Assembly (NCBI GenBank): GCA_017646625.1
Contig: JAGCMF010000002.1
Coordinates: forward strand, 86,751-150,750
From: Alistipes sp.
GTDB lineage: Bacteria; Bacteroidota; Bacteroidia; Bacteroidales; Rikenellaceae
Length of the DNA stretch: 64,000 nt
Direction: 5' to 3'
Positions 1 through 8,708 of the stretch are shown here, in pieces; position 1 is the first letter of the stretch, and every line of letters starts with the position of its first letter. A program made the translations under genes and the position numbers. The notes below the pieces were generated by a model, which did no database searches, was not told where the DNA came from, and saw only the letters and a program-made list of their open reading frames with translations.

Positions 1-102
1 ACATTCATCTGGGAGGCCACATCGCCACAGTGGGGTGGACTATTTGATGAGAGGGGTGCTGCCACCGAGGCTCTCGATAGATATAATGGTGTTGTGAGGT
101 AG
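1..102 (+). CDS. C-terminal end of an unidentified protein (partial)
   Basis: An open frame runs from the first base of the window to a TAG at 100-102 and encodes 33 residues (ending LDRYNGVVR). The composition (FIWEATSPQWGGLFDERG, then a helix ending in Tyr) faintly resembles the last strand and helix of secreted glycoside hydrolases such as GH53 or GH5, where a WE...GLFD..G pattern closes the barrel. That is a weak resemblance from a short fragment. mntP begins two bases after this stop, so the two genes are probably cotranscribed. Confidence 0.5.
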   Translation, partial: TFIWEATSPQWGGLFDERGAATEALDRYNGVVR

Positions 103-104
103 TT

Positions 105-662
105 ATGGGTATTGTTGAACTGTTGTTGATAGCCGTAGGTCTGGCTATGGATGCCTTTGCCGTCTCTGTCGGCAAGGGCCTCACACTGCGCAATGTCACG
201 CCACGTCATGGCCTTCTTGTAGGTGTGTGGTTTGGTGGCTTTCAGGCCCTCATGCCTATTATCGGCTATCTTCTGGGCACGAGCTTCTCGAGCATCGTGG
301 AGAGTGTCGACCATTGGATCGCCTTCGGACTGCTTATGTTGATAGGCCTTAATATGATTCGTGAGACGTTGTCGGGCGATGAGGAGGGTCATAGTGCCGA
401 CTTCGGCTTTAAGCATATGCTGCTTATGGCTATTGCTACCAGCATTGATGCTCTGGCTGTGGGCATAAGTATGGCATTCCTGAATGTTAGTATATGGGTG
501 GCAGCGCTGATTATCGGTGTAGTAACGTTCATCATATCAGCTGTCGGCATACACCTTGGTGCTCGCTTTGGCTCGCGCATAGGCACGAAGGCGGGCATTA
601 TTGGTGGCGTGATACTCATAGCCATAGGCGTCAAGATAGTTATAGAGCACATCTACTTCTAA
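105..662 (+). CDS. mntP: Manganese efflux pump MntP
   Basis: A 185-residue inner-membrane protein that exports Mn2+ to prevent manganese toxicity. It has about six hydrophobic segments arranged as two homologous halves. Each half carries the family's Asp-containing motif (GLAMDAFAVSVGKG near residue 15 and ATSIDALAVGIS near residue 110). Length and architecture match the MntP/DUF204 family (185-190 residues). The ATG lies two bases after the preceding stop, so no separate promoter and no room for a manganese riboswitch is seen. A strong bidirectional terminator follows. Confidence 0.93.
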   Translation: MGIVELLLIAVGLAMDAFAVSVGKGLTLRNVTPRHGLLVGVWFGGFQALMPIIGYLLGTSFSSIVESVDHWIAFGLLMLIGLNMIRETLSGDEEGHSADFGFKHMLLMAIATSIDALAVGISMAFLNVSIWVAALIIGVVTFIISAVGIHLGARFGSRIGTKAGIIGGVILIAIGVKIVIEHIYF

Positions 663-686
663 AGATTGTAGATGTTTGTTAAAACA

Positions 687-724
687 AAATAAGTGGTTGT
701 CCGCGGACAACCACTTATTTATTT
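687..724. terminator. Bidirectional terminator between mntP and the M64 peptidase gene
   Basis: The arms 687-702 and 705-720 are perfectly complementary and form a long stem rich in GGTTGTCC/GGACAACC around a very short loop. Runs of A upstream and T downstream let it act for both convergent genes. Confidence 0.85.
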
Positions 725-738
725 GTTGTGGATAGTTG

Positions 739-2022
739 TTACTCTGCCTGATGTAGAATCACACGTTCTATGGCTCGTTCACATACGGGGCAGAAGCGTT
801 CTGCGGTGTTGTTACGCATGCGGCATACGTCTGTTGGGCGATATATGCCCTTTGAACGGTAGCCACCACCCTCATATACGCCCACGACATACTCTCGTGT
901 TCTCTGCTCGGTAACCTGTGTAGGTATCTCTACGCCCTCTGCAACCATATCTGCCCACTTCGACTCGAAGTCGACAAAAGTTGTGATGTTGGGCTCCCAG
1001 GGCTCGTGCGAGAGTGAGTGCATCTCGTCGTTGTTGTCGGCATTGTCATAGAAGTACTCATCACCGAGGCCCGCGAAGGAGTGACCAAACTCATGCACAA
1101 CAACAGGCTTGAAGTCGCGGTGGTGTGCAGTGGTTAGGGTGTATGAGTTGTAGATGCCGCCACCACCATATGTGTCGGTGTTGGCAAGGATGATGAAGTG
1201 CTCGCATGGGATGTTAGTAACAAGGTCATACATGTCGTATACCCTTGACGATGTGAGGTAGCGAGGCATGTAGAATGTCATGAAGTTAGAGCCCACGGCG
1301 GTGCTGCGCCATGCTCCCTCCTGTGGCACACTAACGTTGCTATCAAGTGATGGTGAGGTCACGGCGATGAAGTTGAACTTTTCGCGGTGTGTATTGAAGG
1401 GCTCGTATGAGAGAATCTCGTCGGCAGTTATCTTGGCATCTGCCATGAATATATCCATCTCCTCTGCTGTGTATCCCTCTGCCAATATCACCACATCTAT
1501 GCACTCCTTTGAGTCGCCACCCTGGTGTATGTAGGTGTAGGGTAGTGCTGCCTCGTTTGTGCGGTCACGAATGAGCACATCCGAGGGGTCGATAGTGAAG
1601 GTGTGTGTGCTCTCCTTACCAGTGTTGTCGCGTAGCACGAGTGTCGCTACCGTAGCCTTAAGAGGCATGGGCACGAGGAGTGTGAACTCGAAGCTGCGTG
1701 TTATAGTCTCGGCCTCGGGTGTTGTTATCCACTCCTGGAAGAGTGACGAGAACGATGTCTTGTATATCACGCTGTTTGTCTCGGCATCAGTAAGTGTAAG
1801 GTCGCCATTACCCTCCAATGGTACGCTGTCGAGGTTTATGCGACGACCCCACCAGCCTGGTGTCTTCGACATATCTCCGAGGGCTACATACTGTTCGTGG
1901 GCATTACCTGCGAATGTGTAGTCGAGGCGTAGTGTGTTGTCGCTGAACGATGCGTCGAAGTCCTGTGCCTGAAGCGCAGATACTGCTAATACGGCGATGA
2001 CGCAAAGTAGAATCTTCTTCAT
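739..2022 (-). CDS. Secreted M64-family (IgA peptidase-like) zinc metallopeptidase
   Basis: A 427-residue exported protein. A signal peptide (MKKILLCVIAVLAVSALQAQ) is followed by a beta-rich N-terminal domain and then a peptidase domain from about residue 165. The zinc motif HEFGHSFAGLGDEY starts at residue 310. His310 and His314 bind zinc, Glu311 is catalytic, and the HExxHxxxGxxDE arrangement is the hallmark of peptidase M64, whose founding member is the Clostridium ramosum IgA peptidase. Bacteroidales carry many M64 proteins of unknown substrate, so cleavage of IgA is not implied. A CPVC pair near the C-terminus could form a disulfide. It is monocistronic, with plsY just upstream on the same strand (20 bp gap). 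Confidence 0.9.
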   Translation of the reverse strand: MKKILLCVIAVLAVSALQAQDFDASFSDNTLRLDYTFAGNAHEQYVALGDMSKTPGWWGRRINLDSVPLEGNGDLTLTDAETNSVIYKTSFSSLFQEWITTPEAETITRSFEFTLLVPMPLKATVATLVLRDNTGKESTHTFTIDPSDVLIRDRTNEAALPYTYIHQGGDSKECIDVVILAEGYTAEEMDIFMADAKITADEILSYEPFNTHREKFNFIAVTSPSLDSNVSVPQEGAWRSTAVGSNFMTFYMPRYLTSSRVYDMYDLVTNIPCEHFIILANTDTYGGGGIYNSYTLTTAHHRDFKPVVVHEFGHSFAGLGDEYFYDNADNNDEMHSLSHEPWEPNITTFVDFESKWADMVAEGVEIPTQVTEQRTREYVVGVYEGGGYRSKGIYRPTDVCRMRNNTAERFCPVCERAIERVILHQAE

Positions 2023-2042
2023 ATCAATATAGTTTTACGTTA

Positions 2043-2735
2043 TTACTTATCCTGCTGGTTGGGATCTCCCCATATATATATCTTGGACTCTGTGCCCTCG
2101 CGAAGACGATCTATATTCTTGCGGTGTGTCCACACAAGAAGTATTGCCACCACCCATGAGAATATGATGAATGGAATGCTCTGGAAGGGTGCCGCCTTGT
2201 CGAACGTCATCGTCGAGAATATCAGCACGAGGCATGGGTAGCAGCATCCTGCCACCATCGATGCCAACGACACGTAGTGCCATATGGCAAATACAAGACA
2301 CCATATGCCGAAGCATAACATGAGTATAGGTGCATATATTCCTGTTCCTGCGCCGAGGAGTGTTGCCACGCCCTTGCCGCCCTTGAAGCCAGCAAATATG
2401 GGGAATATGTGGCCGAGGACCACAAAGATGGTTGCTATGATACGTAGGTTTATCAGCCAAGCATCACTCACAGCATCATCATAGCGCATCAACGATGTTA
2501 GAATCACGGCGATGAAGCCCTTGAAATAGTCGATGATGAATACAGGTATTGCGGCACGCTTGCCGAGCACGCGTAGCATATTTGTTGTGCCGGCATTCTT
2601 GCTTCCATGTTCACGAATATCTATGCCATAATATTTCTTGCCAATCCATACTGCGCTGGGTATCGAGCCGAGTAGATAGGCGGCTATCATAAGCGCTATT
2701 GCCGATAACCATGTTATTGCATCCCAAGCCTCCAT
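2043..2735 (-). CDS. plsY: Acyl-phosphate:glycerol-3-phosphate acyltransferase PlsY
   Basis: A 230-residue integral membrane enzyme that makes lysophosphatidic acid from acyl-phosphate and glycerol-3-phosphate, the first committed acylation of phospholipid synthesis. The family motifs are visible: GSIPSAVW near residue 23, GSKNAGTTNMLR near residue 44, and FKGGKGVATLLG near residue 117. Length fits PlsY (about 200-230). A well-formed Bacteroidetes promoter lies upstream (2797-2827). The M64 peptidase gene follows 20 bp downstream and may be cotranscribed. Confidence 0.94.
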   Translation of the reverse strand: MEAWDAITWLSAIALMIAAYLLGSIPSAVWIGKKYYGIDIREHGSKNAGTTNMLRVLGKRAAIPVFIIDYFKGFIAVILTSLMRYDDAVSDAWLINLRIIATIFVVLGHIFPIFAGFKGGKGVATLLGAGTGIYAPILMLCFGIWCLVFAIWHYVSLASMVAGCCYPCLVLIFSTMTFDKAAPFQSIPFIIFSWVVAILLVWTHRKNIDRLREGTESKIYIWGDPNQQDK

Positions 2736-2796
2736 AGTGAGTCTATTGTGTTGAAAATAAATGTTTTACGTAGCGACGAGCTAATGTCGCTAAATA

Positions 2797-2827
2797 CAAA
2801 GTTACAAAGAATATCGTTATTTGCAAA
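2797..2827 (-). promoter_or_regulatory. Bacteroidetes-type promoter for plsY
   Basis: On the minus strand TTTG (2827-2824) is followed by exactly 19 bases and then TAACTTTG (2804-2797), the -33/-7 consensus of the Bacteroidetes housekeeping sigma factor. The predicted start leaves an untranslated leader of about 55 bases. Confidence 0.8.
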
Positions 2828-2913
2828 TTTTTGTACCTTGCATCTGCTATTCTCGATATGCGCTGTAGAACTCCTCTGGGTGGTGGTGTCGTGAGAAAAA
2901 TGGAGGAAATTAG

Positions 2914-2943
2914 TTGGAGTTATGAAAAAAATGTGTAAATTTG
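2914..2943 (+). promoter_or_regulatory. Bacteroidetes-type promoter for the YitT-family gene
   Basis: TTG at 2914-2916, a 19-base spacer, then TAAATTTG at 2936-2943. The start codon at 2972 is about 22 bases from the predicted transcription start. Confidence 0.75.
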
Positions 2944-2971
2944 TTTTTGATTATTACATAAACGCATATTT

Positions 2972-3985
2972 ATGAAACTACAACTTAACTTTGCTAACCT
3001 TGCAACTTCGGCTCGTGAGTCGATAACAGATTGGCGTTGGTGGTCATCGATGGGTCAGATTGTCGTCGGTTGCTTCCTTGTAGCGGTCGCTTTCGTCGTA
3101 TTTATCAACCCTTATGACCTTGTGCCTGGTGGCATCTATGGTCTTGCTTTGGTGTTGCATAACATCTTCCCATCTGTGCAGGTGGGTACCTTCGGTTATA
3201 TGTTCGATGTGCCGTTGATTCTTACAGCCCTTGTGCTCTTTGGTGGTACGTTTGGAGGTCGCACAATCTTTGCGTCGTTCCTCACACCTGGTATCATGAA
3301 CATCCTCGACTACCTCGTCTACCCTTCACGTGAGGCTATTGAGGCACTCGACCCTACGCAGCTTCTCTTCGGACAGATTGACCTCTCTAATCACCTCATG
3401 CTTGCCGCCATCATAGGTGGTTGCTTCAGTGGTGTCGGCGTAGGTATCGTTATCCGTAATAATGCCGCTACGGGTGGTACAGATATCACAGGTATGTTGC
3501 TGCACAAGTTCGCAAAGATGAAGTTTGCTAATGGTGTGCTTCTTTCGGATGCCATCATCGTGTTGAGTGGTCTTTTGGTAATCGGCTTCGGCTTGGGTAT
3601 CGATGGTCCTGGTCAGGGTGTCATGCTATCACTCTACTCTGGTGTCTGCATCTTTGTCAATGCCAAAGTTTTGGGCTACACTATTGATGGTGCTTCACGA
3701 GATAAGCTACTATATATTATATGTGAGAACCACTCGGAGGAGATGCGTAACTACATCCTCAATGAGCTCGACCGTGGTGGTACCTATCTCAAGGCAAAGG
3801 GTATGTACACAGGTCACGATAAGGAGATGATATTCCTTGTTGTAAGCCGTAAGGAGGTGCGTAACGTGCAGCAGAAGATTAAGGAGTTCGACCCCAAGGC
3901 TTTCGTTGTTGTAACCGACGCCTACGACACCTTCGGTCAGGGCTTCAAGCCATTCCCACAGGAGGATGGCATGCCTACAGAGTAG
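2972..3985 (+). CDS. YitT family membrane protein with C-terminal DUF2179 domain
   Basis: A 337-residue protein with about five hydrophobic segments in residues 25-230 (including VFINPYDLVPGGIYGLALVL and NNAATGGTDITGMLLHKF), followed by a soluble DUF2179 region of about 80 residues (DRGGTYLKAKGMYTGHDKEM...VVTDAYDTFGQGF). This is the standard YitT/DUF161 layout. Its molecular function is not established, though transport of small molecules is often presumed. It has its own promoter and a hairpin at 4006-4040, which suggests a monocistronic unit. Confidence 0.88.
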   Translation: MKLQLNFANLATSARESITDWRWWSSMGQIVVGCFLVAVAFVVFINPYDLVPGGIYGLALVLHNIFPSVQVGTFGYMFDVPLILTALVLFGGTFGGRTIFASFLTPGIMNILDYLVYPSREAIEALDPTQLLFGQIDLSNHLMLAAIIGGCFSGVGVGIVIRNNAATGGTDITGMLLHKFAKMKFANGVLLSDAIIVLSGLLVIGFGLGIDGPGQGVMLSLYSGVCIFVNAKVLGYTIDGASRDKLLYIICENHSEEMRNYILNELDRGGTYLKAKGMYTGHDKEMIFLVVSRKEVRNVQQKIKEFDPKAFVVVTDAYDTFGQGFKPFPQEDGMPTE

Positions 3986-4005
3986 TGTACTAAATGATTA
4001 GTATT

Positions 4006-4040
4006 ACGGGTGTCATGCTACGGCTATGATACCCGTTTAT
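4006..4040 (+). terminator. Probable terminator after the YitT-family gene
   Basis: ACGGGTGTCAT (4006-4016) pairs with ATGATACCCGT (4026-4036), followed by a short T-rich stretch. The T run is weak, so termination may be partial and read into miaB. Confidence 0.55.
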
Positions 4041-4053
4041 TAAGTTTAAGGAT

Positions 4054-5406
4054 ATGAATATCAACATTAATAACTTGCGCCCACTCACAGGTAGTGGTCG
4101 TAAACTATACATTGAGACCTATGGCTGCCAGATGAATGTCGGCGACACGGAGATTGTTGTCTCTATCATGCAGCAGGAGGGTTATCGCTATACCGATGTG
4201 CTTGAGGAGGCCGATGTGGTGCTCATCAACACCTGCTCTATACGAGATAATGCCGAGCAGCGTATATGGGGTCGCTTAAGTGAGATGCGCCGTATACGTA
4301 AGCAGAAGCCATCACTCATCATCGGTATCATAGGCTGTATGGCAGAACGCCTCAAGGAGGATCTTACGAAGGGTGGTACAGGTGTTGACATTGTTGCTGG
4401 CCCTGATGCCTATCGTGATCTGCCACGCCTTGTTCGTGAGGTGGATAATGGCTCTACGGGTGTTAATGTGGAGCTCTCGAAGGAGGAGACATATGCCGAG
4501 ATTGCCCCTGTGCGTCTTGACCGTAATGGTGTGAGTGCCTTCATAGCCATCATGCGTGGCTGCAATAACTACTGCTCATACTGCGTTGTGCCCTACACAC
4601 GTGGTATAGAACGTAGTCGTGATGCCGAGACTATCATCGCGGAGGCACGTACACTCTTTGAGAATGGCTACCGTGAGGTTACACTCCTCGGCCAGAATGT
4701 TAACTCATACCGCACAGGTGAGGTTGACTTCCCCGAGTTGTTGAGGCGTGTTGCCGAGATATCGCCACTCCTGCGTGTGCGCTTTGCTACGTCACACCCC
4801 AAGGATATCAGCGACAAGTTGCTCGAGACTATGGCCTCTATGCCTAATATATGTAAGGCTATTCATCTGCCTGCGCAGTCAGGCTCTACGGAGATGCTCA
4901 AGCGCATGAATCGTAAGTATACGCGTGAGTGGTATTTGGAACGTGTTGCAGCCATACGTCGTTATATGCCCGACTGTGCTATCACCACCGACCTTATCGC
5001 AGGCTTTGCGCATGAGACCGAGGAGGAGCATCATGAGACCATCACACTCATGGAGGAGGTAGGTTACGACTTCGCCTATATGTTTAAGTACTCGGAACGT
5101 CCTGGCACCTTTGCGCAGCGCAACCTCGGTGACGATATCCCCGAGGATGTAAAGACACGTCGTCTGACAGAGATTATAGATCTGCAGAATAGGCTCTCGG
5201 AGGAGAGTAATAAGAGGGATGTGGGTAAGGAGTTTGAGATTCTTGTTGAGTGTACCTCGAAGCGTAGCGAGGAGCAGCTCTCTGGTCGCACATCGCAGAA
5301 TAAGATGGTCGTATTCGATAGGGGAGACCATAAGGTTGGTGATTACGTCAAGGTTCGTATTACGGGTTGCTCATCGGCAACGCTGTTTGGTGTTGAGGTT
5401 AAGTAG
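4054..5406 (+). CDS. miaB: tRNA-2-methylthio-N6-dimethylallyladenosine synthase MiaB
   Basis: A 450-residue methylthiotransferase that adds the 2-methylthio group to i6A37 of tRNAs reading UNN codons. The N-terminal UPF0004 domain supplies the three cysteines of the auxiliary [4Fe-4S] cluster (YGCQMN, NTCSIRDNAEQR, GCMAER). The radical SAM domain has CNNYCSYC near residue 170 (CxxxCxxC), and a C-terminal TRAM domain spans about residues 380-450. Length is typical. The annotation favours MiaB over RimO because of NTCSIRDNAE and GRTSQNKMVVF. Confidence 0.95.
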   Translation: MNININNLRPLTGSGRKLYIETYGCQMNVGDTEIVVSIMQQEGYRYTDVLEEADVVLINTCSIRDNAEQRIWGRLSEMRRIRKQKPSLIIGIIGCMAERLKEDLTKGGTGVDIVAGPDAYRDLPRLVREVDNGSTGVNVELSKEETYAEIAPVRLDRNGVSAFIAIMRGCNNYCSYCVVPYTRGIERSRDAETIIAEARTLFENGYREVTLLGQNVNSYRTGEVDFPELLRRVAEISPLLRVRFATSHPKDISDKLLETMASMPNICKAIHLPAQSGSTEMLKRMNRKYTREWYLERVAAIRRYMPDCAITTDLIAGFAHETEEEHHETITLMEEVGYDFAYMFKYSERPGTFAQRNLGDDIPEDVKTRRLTEIIDLQNRLSEESNKRDVGKEFEILVECTSKRSEEQLSGRTSQNKMVVFDRGDHKVGDYVKVRITGCSSATLFGVEVK

Positions 5407-5430
5407 TATAGACGTATACCTATAAATATT

Positions 5431-5463
5431 AAGGGGTTATCCAAACGGATAATCCCTTTTTTT
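5431..5463 (+). terminator. Rho-independent terminator of miaB
   Basis: AAGGGGTTATCC (5431-5442) pairs with GGATAATCCCTT (5447-5458) with one G-U pair, followed by seven T residues. Confidence 0.88.
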
Positions 5464-5610
5464 AGGTTGTATAACAAATGCTAATTTTAGGCTGCGCAGC
5501 TCTAAAAGGCGGAGTTTTACCTTAAATATATTTGTTGTTAGAATAATGCAGATACAATGCTCGGTGAGATAATTCGTTAGCAGCAGTAGATGCGCTATTA
5601 TTACAACAAA
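5464..5610. other. Non-coding interval with a 10-bp inverted repeat
   Basis: About 150 bases between the two terminators hold no credible reading frame. TATTTGTTGT at 5529-5538 has its exact reverse complement at 5603-5612, with partial complementarity continuing inward (AATAAT and TATTATT). It may be a degenerate palindromic element or simply spacer. I recognise no RNA family here. Confidence 0.35.
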
Positions 5611-5645
5611 TACGAAAAGAGGGTGCCATACATGACACCCTCTAT
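5611..5645 (-). terminator. Terminator of rpmH
   Basis: GAGGGTG (5619-5625) pairs with CACCCTC (5636-5642). On the minus strand the stem is followed by TTTTCG, placing it just beyond the rpmH stop. Confidence 0.75.
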
Positions 5646-5665
5646 TCTTCTACATCCGCCTGGGA

Positions 5666-5827
5666 CTAGTTGTACTTGAATGTTGCCTCGTCTGATACAG
5701 TCAACTTCTTACGACCCTTTGCGCGACGTGCAGCCAATACCTTACGGCCATTGGCAGTAGCCATTCTCTGACGGAAACCATGCTTGTTGATTCTCTTACG
5801 ACGAGAAGGCTGGTAAGTTCTTTTCAT
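5666..5827 (-). CDS. rpmH: Large ribosomal subunit protein bL34
   Basis: A 53-residue, highly basic protein of the 50S subunit. It begins [18 protein letters not shown] and continues with the family's conserved [22 protein letters not shown] second in-frame ATG two codons upstream (5833) would add Met-Ala; I chose the start that matches the family. A promoter lies at 5901-5931 and a terminator follows, so the gene stands alone rather than beside rnpA/dnaA as in many bacteria. Confidence 0.96.
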   Translation of the reverse strand: MKRTYQPSRRKRINKHGFRQRMATANGRKVLAARRAKGRKKLTVSDEATFKYN

Positions 5828-5900
5828 TGCCATAGTTGTATCTGTTTTTTATTGTTTTTGTTCCGTTTTTTACTATCTATAGCGCTTCATCTGCGAGGTG

Positions 5901-5931
5901 CAAAGGTACAACCTTTTTTCTTAATTGCAAA
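5901..5931 (-). promoter_or_regulatory. Bacteroidetes-type promoter for rpmH
   Basis: On the minus strand TTTG (5931-5928), 19 bases, then TACCTTTG (5908-5901). The spacing is exact for the consensus and the leader is about 65 bases. Confidence 0.78.
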
Positions 5932-6037
5932 CTTTTCACTGAAAATATTTGGGTTATCCCCTCTTATTATGCTCTTTTAGTGGTTTGTAGTGCCTCCGAT
6001 GAGTCGTTATAGTGTGTTGTGCAGCAGCCTCTGGGAG

Positions 6038-6742
6038 CTATAAAGCTGTGTTTAGGAACTCGATGAATGCCTCAACATCGGTGTTGTAGGCATATGGAGT
6101 GCCTACTATAGTGTTGCTTTCGGCTGCAAGGAGCACAAATGATGGGTTGGCGTTAACATTCCAGTTTGTGCTTGCAAGCTGGTAGTTCTTACGGCCAAGA
6201 GATGTGCCGTCGACATCTGTATTGTCGTCAACGAAGAGTGCGCACACAATAAAGCTGTCGTGGAGCATCTTGAGGACCCTCTCATCGCCCAACACGTTGT
6301 TCTCCATGTCGCGGCTATTGTTGCAGGCATGAGCTGTGATGTATACGAGTATTGGTTTTTGCTGGTCCTTTGCCGCCTCTATCGCCTCGTCGATGTCGAA
6401 GTAGCCATCTATGTCGTGAGGTAGTGACAATGTGTCGGCATACTTACGCGATGGTGTGCTATAGTTGGCTGTTGACTCCAGGTCTCTATACTTGTGTTCT
6501 ACCTCCTCTACCCACTCCTCTTTTGAGGCAAGCGCAGCGGCAACAATCAAGGTGTCTGTTTCCGAGAGTGTGCCTATCCATCTCTCCAAGTCCTCAACGA
6601 GCATCGATGCAGTCTCGTAGTCGTTATTCTCTACTGCCTTCTCAATCTCTATAAGGCGATTCTCCGCCTCTGTTGCAATCTCTGATGTGCTGCAACCAAC
6701 AAACATAAGCGTCGCAGCCAATAGTAATAGTAGTCTCTTCAT
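6038..6742 (-). CDS. Thioredoxin-like lipoprotein with a CxxS active site
   Basis: A 234-residue predicted lipoprotein. The signal peptide ends in the lipobox LMFVGCSTS (Cys16). A helical, acidic region (about 20-100) is followed by a thioredoxin-7/DUF255-like fold. There KPILVYITAHACNNSRDME places a single Cys where thioredoxins have WCxxC, and the second Cys is Ser. The later strand contains the expected loop NANPSFVLL with a Pro in the cis-Pro position. It probably acts in the periplasm or at the inner face of the outer membrane. Because only one active-site thiol is present, a disulfide reductase role is unlikely. Its partner is unknown. Confidence 0.75.
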   Translation of the reverse strand: MKRLLLLLAATLMFVGCSTSEIATEAENRLIEIEKAVENNDYETASMLVEDLERWIGTLSETDTLIVAAALASKEEWVEEVEHKYRDLESTANYSTPSRKYADTLSLPHDIDGYFDIDEAIEAAKDQQKPILVYITAHACNNSRDMENNVLGDERVLKMLHDSFIVCALFVDDNTDVDGTSLGRKNYQLASTNWNVNANPSFVLLAAESNTIVGTPYAYNTDVEAFIEFLNTAL

Positions 6743-6790
6743 ATTAGATACCTATATTTAAGTTGTATAAATCGTTTGTCACCCGGCAGC

Positions 6791-7342
6791 CTACTCCTCG
6801 AAGAGGTTTATCTCGCCACGTTCCACCTTGCCATGTATTGCCGCAAGCTCACCTATGCATGGCGATATTACAGCCAACGTATCCTCTATGGCTCTCTCAC
6901 CCCCACCCTTTATGCGGTAGAGGAGTGCTGCGTAGAGGGCGCGGAAGCATAGCTCGGTGTCGCTGATGTCGTCGTTGTCGAGGATTGTGCGTAGGCGTGG
7001 TAGCTCGGCAGCAAGTGCAGCGTATGTGGTGCGGTAGTGCTCACCTATGGGCAGCTCCATGAGCTGTAGGTGTAGGTTGTGGAGGTCGGCAATGAGGTGT
7101 AGCGTGTGGTCTATATGACCCTTGCTCTCCTTGCCCTCCTTGCGTAGCAGGTCCACAATCTGCATGTACCAGTTAAATATATTCTCTTTCTGCTGCTCGT
7201 CTGTACCATCGGTCTTGGCCACAAGTGTCGAGTATATAGCCTCGGGGCTGAACTGCATGGCGCGTAGTAGGTCCTCTACCTGCCATATGTAGAGTATGTA
7301 CTCTGCGATGTTCTCGCGACGTTTCTGTAGTGCTATAAGCAT
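6791..7342 (-). CDS. DUF4924 family protein
   Basis: A 183-residue, all-helical, probably cytoplasmic protein without signal peptide or membrane segment. The opening MLIALQKRRENIAEYILYIWQVEDLLRA and the central NIFNWYMQIVDLLRKEGKESKGHIDHT resemble the Bacteroidetes-specific DUF4924 family, whose function is unknown. It lies 10 bp downstream of the secreted endonuclease gene and upstream of the thioredoxin-like lipoprotein on the same strand, but nothing in the sequence ties their functions together. Confidence 0.7.
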   Translation of the reverse strand: MLIALQKRRENIAEYILYIWQVEDLLRAMQFSPEAIYSTLVAKTDGTDEQQKENIFNWYMQIVDLLRKEGKESKGHIDHTLHLIADLHNLHLQLMELPIGEHYRTTYAALAAELPRLRTILDNDDISDTELCFRALYAALLYRIKGGGERAIEDTLAVISPCIGELAAIHGKVERGEINLFEE

Positions 7343-7352
7343 AATCTCTCTA

Positions 7353-8702
7353 TTATAACCAGTCGTTAGTGTTTACCGTGCCCTTTGGTGCATTGGGCAC
7401 ATTGTCAAAGTAGGTGAAGCCTGTTAGTTCTTCGAGCTCCTCTATAGAGATGATATCCTTCACCTGTGGTTTGTGACCCTTCTGCTGCTCGTGGCATATC
7501 ACAAATGCTGCACACTGCAGTTCTGATGCCGAGCAATCCTTTACTGACTTACCCGATGAGCCACTCTTGGTGCGCAGTAGTGCGTAGTAGAACATCGTTG
7601 GGCGTGATACGTCTGTGCGACCACCGAATGATATCTTTGCTGGTCTGCCAGTGTTGCCATACTTGTCGGTGTATGTGTCGAAGTAGCAGCCTATTACGGT
7701 GTATAGCGTGTCACGACATACGAGGCCGTCGATGTGGTCCTCAAGGTTGTTCCATGCGCCACCTCCCGTATTGAAGGTGTCGGAGTACTGTGGTGCGATG
7801 TTAGAGTAGTAGAATACCTGTCTGTTTGTTGCAGATGACGATAGTCGTTCTGCCGAGCCCAGCATATGACCCTTGTTACATCCGCCACCCGTACTCTTGC
7901 TCGAGTACTGTATGTTTGATGGTATCTGTGGATCTTGTGCGTAGGCATCCGTGCGACTTGCTCCCGACTCGTATGACGAGTGGCGTGGTGCAGCTACCCA
8001 TACAGGGCAGTGATGGTCGGCAGAGAAGCATACGGTGAAGTTACGTGCTGCACCGTTGCGCTGCGCATTCTTCTCACCACCAGCACATAGGTGGTGTGCA
8101 TAGTAGTACGATGTGTTCACATCATCCCTGCCGTCACCATTGCTATCCATCTCGGCGGGTAGCTCAAACCATCCCGCACGATAGGTGTTGCCACTCGATG
8201 GATTTGGCTCTGGGTCGGGCTCTGGGTCGGGCTCTGGATCAGGTTCTGGGTCGGGTTCTGGATCAGGTTCTGGGTCGGGCTCTGGATTTGGTTCAGGGTC
8301 GGGCTCTGGGTCTGGTTCGGGGTTGGGGGTCTCGCCGTTGGCCAGTGTTTTGAATGTGTCGCCCTTGAGCTGCCAGCTGTCGTCTTCGGTCATGATTAAG
8401 ATGCTGTAGGCGTAGCTTGTCGATGGCTTAAGATTCTCGATATTGACCTCTATTATGCGACCGAGGGGTGCATCGTGTAGCTGCTGCTTATCCGATCCTG
8501 ATAAGCTCAATAATACTCCAATGCGCTTTATTGCGCCAAAGTCAGAGGCGTTTATTGTCGCCTCTATTGTCACACTTGTGGCTGTGATGCTTGTGGCATT
8601 GCTCTCCACGACGCTGCAGATGAAGGGGGTCTCCTTCTCGCAGCCCACAAAACCTATCACTGCGATGGCTAACGCAGCAACTAATGTAAGTATTCGTCTC
8701 AT
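7353..8702 (-). CDS. DNA/RNA non-specific endonuclease, lipoprotein with PEPD-repeat linker
   Basis: A 449-residue predicted lipoprotein ([10 protein letters not shown], Cys21). Residues about 28-120 look like a fibronectin-type beta domain. A linker of Pro-Glu-Pro-Asp/Asn repeats (about 126-168) follows, and then an Endonuclease_NS (Serratia/NucA) domain. The active-site region reads [16 protein letters not shown], with His of the xxGH motif as general base, and the downstream metal-ligand Asn lies in NIAPQ...AWNNLEDHI. The family usually has DRGH; here it is NKGH, a known type of substitution. The probable role is surface nucleic-acid degradation for nutrient supply or biofilm. It overlaps no neighbour and is 6 bp from dtd. 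Confidence 0.88.
   Translation of the reverse strand: MRRILTLVAALAIAVIGFVGCEKETPFICSVVESNATSITATSVTIEATINASDFGAIKRIGVLLSLSGSDKQQLHDAPLGRIIEVNIENLKPSTSYAYSILIMTEDDSWQLKGDTFKTLANGETPNPEPDPEPDPEPNPEPDPEPDPEPDPEPDPEPDPEPDPEPNPSSGNTYRAGWFELPAEMDSNGDGRDDVNTSYYYAHHLCAGGEKNAQRNGAARNFTVCFSADHHCPVWVAAPRHSSYESGASRTDAYAQDPQIPSNIQYSSKSTGGGCNKGHMLGSAERLSSSATNRQVFYYSNIAPQYSDTFNTGGGAWNNLEDHIDGLVCRDTLYTVIGCYFDTYTDKYGNTGRPAKISFGGRTDVSRPTMFYYALLRTKSGSSGKSVKDCSASELQCAAFVICHEQQKGHKPQVKDIISIEELEELTGFTYFDNVPNAPKGTVNTNDWL
8200..8333 (-). repeat. 12-bp coding tandem repeat (PEPD/PEPN units)
   Basis: About eleven imperfect copies of a 12-base unit encode Pro-Glu-Pro-Asp or Pro-Glu-Pro-Asn in the endonuclease linker. 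Each unit keeps the frame, so copy-number change would alter linker length without truncating the protein. Confidence 0.9.
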
Positions 8703-8708
8703 ATATCT

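Noticed and set aside
8185-8409. Plus-strand Gly-Ser repeat protein
   Set aside because: It is the antisense reading of the PEPD repeats in the nuclease gene.
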